Of a DNA stretch of 38,355 nucleotides, positions 33,127-38,355 are shown piece by piece. The notes beneath the pieces were generated by a model. It ran no database searches and was not told the origin of the DNA. It worked only from the letters and a program-made list of their open reading frames with translations. Each line of letters begins with the position of its first letter. Position 1 is the first letter of the stretch. Made by a program: the position numbers and the translations under genes. Origin of the DNA: Blastocatellia bacterium (GTDB taxonomy: Bacteria > Acidobacteriota > Blastocatellia > HR10 > J050); NCBI GenBank assembly GCA_026985075.1, contig JALSQX010000065.1, positions 1 through 38,355 on the forward strand, read 5' to 3'.

Positions 33127-34015
33127 GTGTTCATGATAGGACGCCAGGAGCGGACCGATACCCGAAGTCATAATCGAACTGCGATGGCAACTGGCATCAC
33201 CATCTCCGTCCGCGGAGTCGGGACCTTGACGGCTTCGACTCCATTCAGTCAGCGGGCTATCAATGCCGCTTTTCCTGAATATGAGGTCATCCGGGAGGCG
33301 CGCACCACTGAGGGGGAAGCGTACACTGCCCTCACTGTAAAGCGAGGAGATGAGACGGTGTTGACGATTCACCCTGACCCCAGCGGATCTCACATCTTCT
33401 CAGTGGTCGTAGAGAGTTCTCACATCCGCAACGAATTTGGCCCCGCTCTGGGCATATCCTTCAACGAGGTTTACCGCGGTCGTCCCCCGCGCCATTGCTC
33501 GGCTGGCATGGAGGAGCTATCGGGAAAGGTATTTTGTCCGGTTCCTTCGGCAGATAATGTTACATCAGGAGACTGGGCGGGGCCGGGTGGGGGAGCTGCC
33601 TCCGTCAGATGTTTTAGCTGAGTGGACTGTGCCTCAAATCGTCTGGAGACCGATGGGCGCTGAGAAGACCACCAAGACGCTCTGGACTGAGATATCCGGT
33701 CGCTATGAGCACGATACGGGGACATTGCATATCGAGCAGATTGATGACCAATCGGCTCGTTTCGATATTCTGGTGGCAACGGCCAGCGGATGCACTGGAG
33801 AAATAAGTGGTGACCTGGTGTTTCAAGATCTCAGGCACGCGACGTATTCGGATGGCCCCTGTCGCCTCAGATTCGTGTTCGGCCGCAACCAGGTCGAGTC
33901 CTGGAAGATCACGGTCATGAGCGTCATGGACCGGCGTGCTCATTTAGCGGCCGATATACAAGGAGAGAATAATACGTGGCCCAGTGTAGTGATCCATTCG
34001 ATCTCGAGCGTCTGA
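33127..34015 (+). pseudogene. DUF1131-like (YfeY-type) protein gene, split by a frameshift
   Basis: Frame 1 (from the ATG at 33127) encodes GVGTLTASTPFSQRAINAAF, PEYEVIREARTTEGEAYTAL and GKVFCPVPSADNVT, up to DWAGPGG: the single-domain core of DUF1131 proteins, where Cys residues flank the SGKV-x-CP segment. At the run GGGTGGGGG near 33590 the frame shifts: the frame ending at 34015 continues with GELPPSDVLAEWTVPQIVWR and a further domain of about 110 residues (ISGRYEHDTGTLHIEQIDDQ, GCTGEISGDLVFQDLRHATY). Upstream of 33127 a hydrophobic stretch in the same frame (VLWAIILVFMIG) could be a damaged signal anchor. Because the shift lies in a G run, a sequencing error or slippage is possible; otherwise the gene is broken. 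Confidence 0.62.
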
Positions 34016-34126
34016 TGCCACAAGCCCATGGGTTGTTCGTATAGGAAGGGATGTGAAGTCATCACCGGGACAGTGATGCCGGGAACCCACCTCGTCCCTT
34101 GTTCGTATAGTGCTCGGGGGTGACCT

Positions 34127-34564
34127 ATGAGTGTCATGGAGAGCAGTCGGCTCAGTTCATCCAGCCTGGCGAGGCCGGGGCCGCTGGGTCGAACCGGTCG
34201 GGTCCTATTTGGTCTTTTTCTGGCTTGGTACGCGGCGCGATTCTTCGGTGCATGGCTGAGCGCCATCCAGCAAGGCGGACTGACCGTCGACCAGTCCGTG
34301 TATACGCCTGTGGTGCAAAAAGGGAACCTCGCCCTGTACGCGTTGGCTCTACTCTGTGCGATGGCCATGCCGATAGCCACTCTCCGTCATCGATTCGTGG
34401 GGATAGCGATCTTGCTCCTTGTGATGCTGGGAATCGACTACGCCCTGGTGGGCGACTGGTGGGGCTTGCCGCTCGCCGTGGTGTTGTCACTGATCATCGT
34501 TGCCACCATGGCTTTCTTCGCTCTGGCTCATATCGTAGCCGGGATCATTGCCCATCCCGGCTGA
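34127..34564 (+). CDS. multi-pass membrane protein of unknown function, 145 aa
   Basis: The ATG at 34127 follows GGGGGTGACCT. Four hydrophobic segments (about 27-48, 68-84, 90-107 and 114-142) and an N-terminal Ser/Arg-rich tail describe an inner-membrane protein. No catalytic motif or family was recognised. The region just upstream has a 12-bp direct repeat TTGTTCGTATAG (34033 and 34099), 66 bp apart, of unknown meaning. Confidence 0.65.
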   Translation: MSVMESSRLSSSSLARPGPLGRTGRVLFGLFLAWYAARFFGAWLSAIQQGGLTVDQSVYTPVVQKGNLALYALALLCAMAMPIATLRHRFVGIAILLLVMLGIDYALVGDWWGLPLAVVLSLIIVATMAFFALAHIVAGIIAHPG

Positions 34565-34767
34565 GAGAGGACAGCGTTGGCTCACTGGCTCCGTGCGAGC
34601 CGGCCAGATCGTCAGCCCGAGATTCACGACTGTGTCCTCTGGGAACCGATCGATCGCTTCGAGAGGCGCATGTGGCAGCGCCTGGGCCGATAGGGGTCCT
34701 TCTGCCTCTCCGCCGTCGTGAAGACGGACGCGCTCACTTTCATGACCAATCAACATGGCGTTCTAAA

Positions 34768-34876
34768 GTAGGGAATTCCCATGGCGGTAGCCCTCAGTGT
34801 GACGTGACGAGCGGCATGCGATACATCCGCTCGACGCCCGTAGGGAATTCCCATGGCGGTAGCCCTCAGTGTGACG
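34768..34876 (+). repeat. 37-bp direct repeat duplicating the start region of the next gene
   Basis: The 37 bp at 34768-34804 recur exactly at 34840-34876, 72 bp apart. Each copy contains GTAGGGAATTCCC directly followed by ATGGCGGTAGCCCTCAGTG. The second copy supplies the ATG at 34853; the first contains the same start but its frame ends within a few codons (TGTGACG-TGA). This is a recent local duplication, since both copies are identical. Confidence 0.85.
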
Positions 34877-35461
34877 GTGGGGAGCTCATGCGCTGTGTTT
34901 GTCGGGCTGCGACTGCTCAGGACGCGCGAGCCTCAACTCCGCACCCTCCTCCTGGCAGGTAGTGTGGCGAGCTATGCCATCCTCCTCTGGGCGCGCCCCG
35001 GATCCCTCTGGCTCTCAGATGCAGGCGTTCTGCTGGTCGCCATCGCCGGTGCCTTCATGTTGGGTAGCCTGTTGAAAAACAAAGGGGCAGTCGTCACTTT
35101 TTGCGTGGCGGCGGCCGTGGCAGACGTCCTCTCGTTCTCCGGCGGCCTGACTCGCCACCTGTTGGATCAGTATCGCGGGAGCAGCGAGGTGCTTCCGTAC
35201 TTGGCCGTTTTCAGTCCAATTGATGGTGAGAGCGTCCCGATCATCGGCATGGGTGATCTCATCGTGACCGGCGCTCTGTTTCTCGCTCTCGAACGAATCG
35301 GATTCCGTACCCCTGAAGTCGGGACCGTTCTCATATTCACCATTGTGGCCGCTTTGATCGTCGGGTGGATCGTGGGCGGCGTTCCCGCGATCCCCTTCAT
35401 CGCCGGTGGCGTCATCGCGTATGTTGGATTCTGGTTGGATCGAAGCGCAAGAATAGATTAA
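34853..35461 (+). CDS. membrane protein with GxGD motif, possible presenilin-like aspartyl protease, 202 aa
   Basis: Six or seven hydrophobic segments (about 5-20, 31-46, 56-73, 79-97, 127-148, 157-172 and 174-194). Three features recall GxGD intramembrane aspartyl proteases of the presenilin/SPP type in the correct order: a membrane Asp91 (AAAVADVLSF), GMGD at 132-135 (IIGMGDLIVTGAL) and Pro-Ala-Ile at 178-180 (GVPAIPF), where the family has Pro-Ala-Leu. The usual Tyr before the first Asp is Ala here. If correct, it would be a very small member with a minimal catalytic core; an unrelated membrane protein with a chance GxGD is the alternative. The start is inside the second copy of a 37-bp repeat. 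Convergent with the beta-helix gene, 43 bp away. Confidence 0.6.
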   Translation: MAVALSVTVGSSCAVFVGLRLLRTREPQLRTLLLAGSVASYAILLWARPGSLWLSDAGVLLVAIAGAFMLGSLLKNKGAVVTFCVAAAVADVLSFSGGLTRHLLDQYRGSSEVLPYLAVFSPIDGESVPIIGMGDLIVTGALFLALERIGFRTPEVGTVLIFTIVAALIVGWIVGGVPAIPFIAGGVIAYVGFWLDRSARID

Positions 35462-35504
35462 TACCTCTCCCATCGGCGACATCTCGAGAGAACAAGGTAC
35501 GGAT

Positions 35505-38240
35505 TCATTGTATCCGAATACCAAATTCTCGCTGTACTGTCGGATCGCGTAGATCGCGCTTCCATTGATCGAGCACTCGCCGTAGCGTTGGGCTACTCAC
35601 CGCCCGGAAGGCGTCGAGCAAACGCTCCATCTCGATCACGTCGCTTTGGGTGACAGACGCCCACCTCCTCTCTACCAGCGAACGAATGGTCGGGATGAAT
35701 CGTTGCAACGTCGCTTGAGTCGCCAGCAACAATTCGGGATTGAAGAGGAGTAGATTCACGGCTTCGGACGAGAACCGGTTGAATTGCTCGATGAATTGTC
35801 GCCCTCGCGCGCTTTGACTCAGCACTTCGTCGCGGAAATGATGGAGCAGTTCCAACGTGTTGGCGGCATTCGGCGTGCCTTCGACGGCTGTCGTGGCTGC
35901 ACAATTCCCCGGAGGCGGCGGCGGTGGTGCATTCTCTTCGATGACGAAGGTGCCATCGCTGACATCCCAAATCGTCGCGTCGAGAGCATCCAAAACTTTT
36001 ATCATGGCTTCAGTCGTTACTGGACCGGTCACCGACCAGGAATGTGATCCATCATTCGGCGTGCTAGCAACGATGGTTTGGAAAGTCGCTCCACCATCGC
36101 GCGAGAGGTGGATCGTCACGTTGTCGATGGTGGGGAGCTGACCGGACGTACTCCACTGGATCGTCGCTTCCGATCCGATTCGCCACATCTCGCCTCCGTT
36201 GGGTGCGATGACGGTGATCGAAGCCGGTATGGCCCACGTTTTCGTGGCCGTGCAGGAGAAGGAGGCCCCGTTGACCGCGCCACTCGCTTCAATGGTGTCG
36301 GTCCCCGTCTGTCCATTGCTCGTATAGGTGAAGCTCGCTTGGCCGTTCGCATCGGTCATCGCCGTTCCACTTGTACCAACATTCGGCCCGGCCGTCACGT
36401 CGAAAGTCACCGTCACGCCGGGAGCCGGAGTTCCTCCTTCCATGACGGTCACCGTCACCGTGTGGTCCGTATCCACCGGATTGGTCGCCATCGCCGGATC
36501 GAGCGAGCACGCGGCGGATGACGGATTTCCCACTTCAATGCAGGGTGAGAATTCCGAGGTGTTGCCGTCGGGATCGGTGGCCGTCGCCGTGATGAAATGA
36601 CCTGAGGGAACCGTCTCTGTGAAGGTGACCGTAAAACTCGCATCGCCGCTCTCGTCGGTACTCACTGTGGTCGAACCGAGGAAGTTCTCTCCTTCGCCGT
36701 GATGGGAGGGATCGCAAACAGCATTGGAGAAGAATTCCAGGGTGAAGCTCATGTTGGGGGTGCTGTTCAACGCGCCTTCGATGGTCGTGCTGTTGCTGTT
36801 CGTCGCCGAGGTCAATACGGGGAAATTTTGCAGATTATTCGCACCGGTATCGCTGTCGCCGGCATCGTTAGGCGTCACCCCGTCGCCACCCAGGTCGATG
36901 CCCAGTTCGCCATTGTCAAAGATGGAGTTGCCGGAGATGGTGATGCCGGTTGGCTGGCTGGTGCCAAAACCGGTCATCGCGAGACCGCCCTCCTCATTGA
37001 ACGCGATGACATTCGCCGCGCCAGGAGCCGTTCCTCCAATGGTGACATCGTGTGGCGTATTGCTGGCCAGAAATACGCGGATGACGATCCCGCTTTCGTT
37101 GGGCAAAGCCACCGTACCACTGGCGTCCGTGCCGATGAAATTCCCCTGAATGATGTTGCCCGTGCCACCGATGATGTTGATGCCCTCTCGAGCTCCTCGA
37201 GGCGTGAAGCCATGCCCGGAGATGACATTGCCCGCTCCCGGTTCCATGCCGCCGATAGTATTGAACGATCCGGTGATGCTGATGCCCGATCGCGCTGAGC
37301 CGCTCACATCCTGTGTCCCCGTCTCATCAACGCCGAGGTAGTTGCCTTGCACGACATTGTTATCGCCAGCGAGCGAAATTTGTGATCCCACTGGATTGAG
37401 CTCGCCATCCAGATGCCCATTGCTATGAATGACGTTGCGCGCTTCCTCGGTCGTACCCCCAATGATGTTGCCCGAAGCTCCTTCCTCGATATCGATGCCG
37501 TTGGTGTGGTTTCCAGTGATCGTGTTTCCCTGTATAACGTTGCCAGTGGCCGAAGCGAATCTGATCCAAATGCCATTACCGCCGCTACTGATGAAATTGG
37601 AAGCATCTGGAGCGAGTCCGCCAATGGTGTTGTTGCTGCCCGTAATGTGGATGCCCGCGCTCAGACTATCAATGAAGCACCCGCTCACTTCATTGTCGCT
37701 GCCGTTGAGTTCGATGCCATAGCGAAAATTGATGAAGCCACCAAGCCCAATCACAGCGTTATGATCCGAGTCGATGGTCAAGCCATTGAGGTTGGCCAGC
37801 GGCGGAATCGTCGAGAGATGAACCTCCGGACCATTGGGATCGGTATCACCGGTGAACGCCGTCTGTGTGGTGCCGTCGATCGTGATGCCATTATCGGATA
37901 GAGTCAGTGGCGGGGTGTTCTCCACGCGGATGGTGAAGAATGTGCCATTGAATCCCGGATCGCTCGTTGGAATGTTGAAAGCGATGGTCTCGGAACCTGG
38001 CGTGTTATTCGCCGCGATGATCGCTTCGCGAAGCGAGACGACGCCGTCCGGTCCCGGCAAATCCCCGATGTGTTGCGCCCCACCGAAATCGGCCACGTCG
38101 CTGGTGGTATCCACAGTAATCGTTGTCACTTGTGCCCGACCCCCGATTGTCGATTGGTGAATCAATGTCGTGGCCACGAGTGAGACGACGATCAACGCCC
38201 CTGTGACCCAGATACTCTTGCTCCCGTGCTCGTGTCTCAT
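35505..38240 (-). CDS. large secreted beta-helix/Ig-like protein with CSLREA-type start, 911 aa
   Basis: The ATG at 38240 follows GGGAGG. Residues 1-37 are a signal peptide. Then come a CSLREA-type module (GVVSLREAIIAANN, about 66-79), a right-handed parallel beta-helix (about 110-480) with many N-x-I-x-G-N and G-I-x-I-x-G turns, an extracellular strand-rich part (about 500-585), a Big_1-like Ig domain (about 600-690, TPAPGVTVTFDV and TDANGQASFTYTS), a Kre9/KNH-like domain (about 697-785, PNGGEMWRIGSEATIQWSTS), a Pro-rich linker and a helical C-terminal domain (about 805-911) that starts CAATTAVEGTPNAANTLELL. That last domain resembles the CFIATAAYGS-type tails of some acidobacterial and deltaproteobacterial exported proteins. 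Probably a cell-surface or extracellular binding or polysaccharide-related protein. The upstream 115 bp are A+T-rich and likely hold its promoter. Confidence 0.85.
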   Translation of the reverse strand: MRHEHGSKSIWVTGALIVVSLVATTLIHQSTIGGRAQVTTITVDTTSDVADFGGAQHIGDLPGPDGVVSLREAIIAANNTPGSETIAFNIPTSDPGFNGTFFTIRVENTPPLTLSDNGITIDGTTQTAFTGDTDPNGPEVHLSTIPPLANLNGLTIDSDHNAVIGLGGFINFRYGIELNGSDNEVSGCFIDSLSAGIHITGSNNTIGGLAPDASNFISSGGNGIWIRFASATGNVIQGNTITGNHTNGIDIEEGASGNIIGGTTEEARNVIHSNGHLDGELNPVGSQISLAGDNNVVQGNYLGVDETGTQDVSGSARSGISITGSFNTIGGMEPGAGNVISGHGFTPRGAREGINIIGGTGNIIQGNFIGTDASGTVALPNESGIVIRVFLASNTPHDVTIGGTAPGAANVIAFNEEGGLAMTGFGTSQPTGITISGNSIFDNGELGIDLGGDGVTPNDAGDSDTGANNLQNFPVLTSATNSNSTTIEGALNSTPNMSFTLEFFSNAVCDPSHHGEGENFLGSTTVSTDESGDASFTVTFTETVPSGHFITATATDPDGNTSEFSPCIEVGNPSSAACSLDPAMATNPVDTDHTVTVTVMEGGTPAPGVTVTFDVTAGPNVGTSGTAMTDANGQASFTYTSNGQTGTDTIEASGAVNGASFSCTATKTWAIPASITVIAPNGGEMWRIGSEATIQWSTSGQLPTIDNVTIHLSRDGGATFQTIVASTPNDGSHSWSVTGPVTTEAMIKVLDALDATIWDVSDGTFVIEENAPPPPPPGNCAATTAVEGTPNAANTLELLHHFRDEVLSQSARGRQFIEQFNRFSSEAVNLLLFNPELLLATQATLQRFIPTIRSLVERRWASVTQSDVIEMERLLDAFRAVSSPTLRRVLDQWKRDLRDPTVQREFGIRIQ

Positions 38241-38355
38241 GTAAGCCTCCCATTAGACAAATCGCCTCTGTTACGGTAGTAGCCTCATTCCCTCAAAAAA
38301 TACATTCAATAAAAATAATTCTCCTTTTCTTTGCCTTCGACGCCTGCGGGTGGTC

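Noticed and set aside
34033-34110. 12-bp direct repeat TTGTTCGTATAG as a CRISPR or operator pair
   Set aside because: Only two short copies 66 bp apart, with no further units and no symmetry.
1-38355. tRNA, rRNA or CRISPR array
   Set aside because: No cloverleaf with a GTTC-type T-loop and acceptor pairing, no rRNA-like stretch and no regularly spaced repeats were noticed by reading; a covariance-model search was not possible.

Overview
The window is bacterial chromosomal DNA of moderately high G+C. The small conserved proteins, the short GTGGCGCA-headed palindromes, the CSLREA-type beta-helix protein and the UGA-decoding peroxiredoxin all fit an uncultured Acidobacteriota (Blastocatellia-like) genome. 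That placement is an inference from gene content, not a phylogenetic result.

Positions 1-7.55 kb are an ordinary, well-preserved block with every gene on the minus strand: the start of a FabH-like ketoacyl-ACP synthase (cut by the window edge), a secreted protein of unknown function, an 88-residue membrane protein, a haloalkane dehalogenase, a PhzF-family isomerase, a selenocysteine-containing peroxiredoxin-like protein, a secreted metal-dependent amidohydrolase and a di-iron ferritin-like protein. Most have strong Shine-Dalgarno sequences. The peroxiredoxin reads through an in-frame UGA exactly where the catalytic Cys of its family lies, and a hairpin of the bacterial SECIS type starts a few bases downstream.

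Positions 7.55-35.5 kb are accessory DNA. Almost every intact gene is on the plus strand, and these genes lie among broken genes. Two remnants of integron-type tyrosine recombinases lie on the minus strand (about 8.5 kb and 17.6-18.1 kb), each followed on its 5' side by runs of small plus-strand genes. Between 22.1 and 28.8 kb these genes are separated by G+C-rich sequences sharing a GCCYAAC-N6/7-TGSAGC signature and, in two cases, a matching right half. They look like eroded attC sites, so the region reads as a decayed chromosomal integron and cassette array. Apparent cargo includes three CPBP intramembrane proteases (one fused to a signal-peptidase-like domain lacking its nucleophile), a DUF4258 pair, a HEPN-like protein, a GIY-YIG-like nuclease, a uracil-DNA-glycosylase-like protein, an ABM-family protein, DUF1059, a nucleotidyltransferase-like protein and a large SBBP beta-propeller protein. 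IS5- and IS3-family transposase fragments and frameshifted DUF5946, DUF6632, DUF1131-like and pectate-lyase genes show heavy decay.

Positions 29.3-35.5 kb carry small plus-strand genes (zinc ribbon, VOC protein, two ICMT-type methyltransferases, membrane proteins). The last of these is a possible small GxGD intramembrane aspartyl protease whose start region is duplicated. Positions 35.5-38.24 kb hold a 911-residue secreted beta-helix/Ig-like protein on the minus strand. No rRNA, tRNA, CRISPR array or replication origin was recognised.
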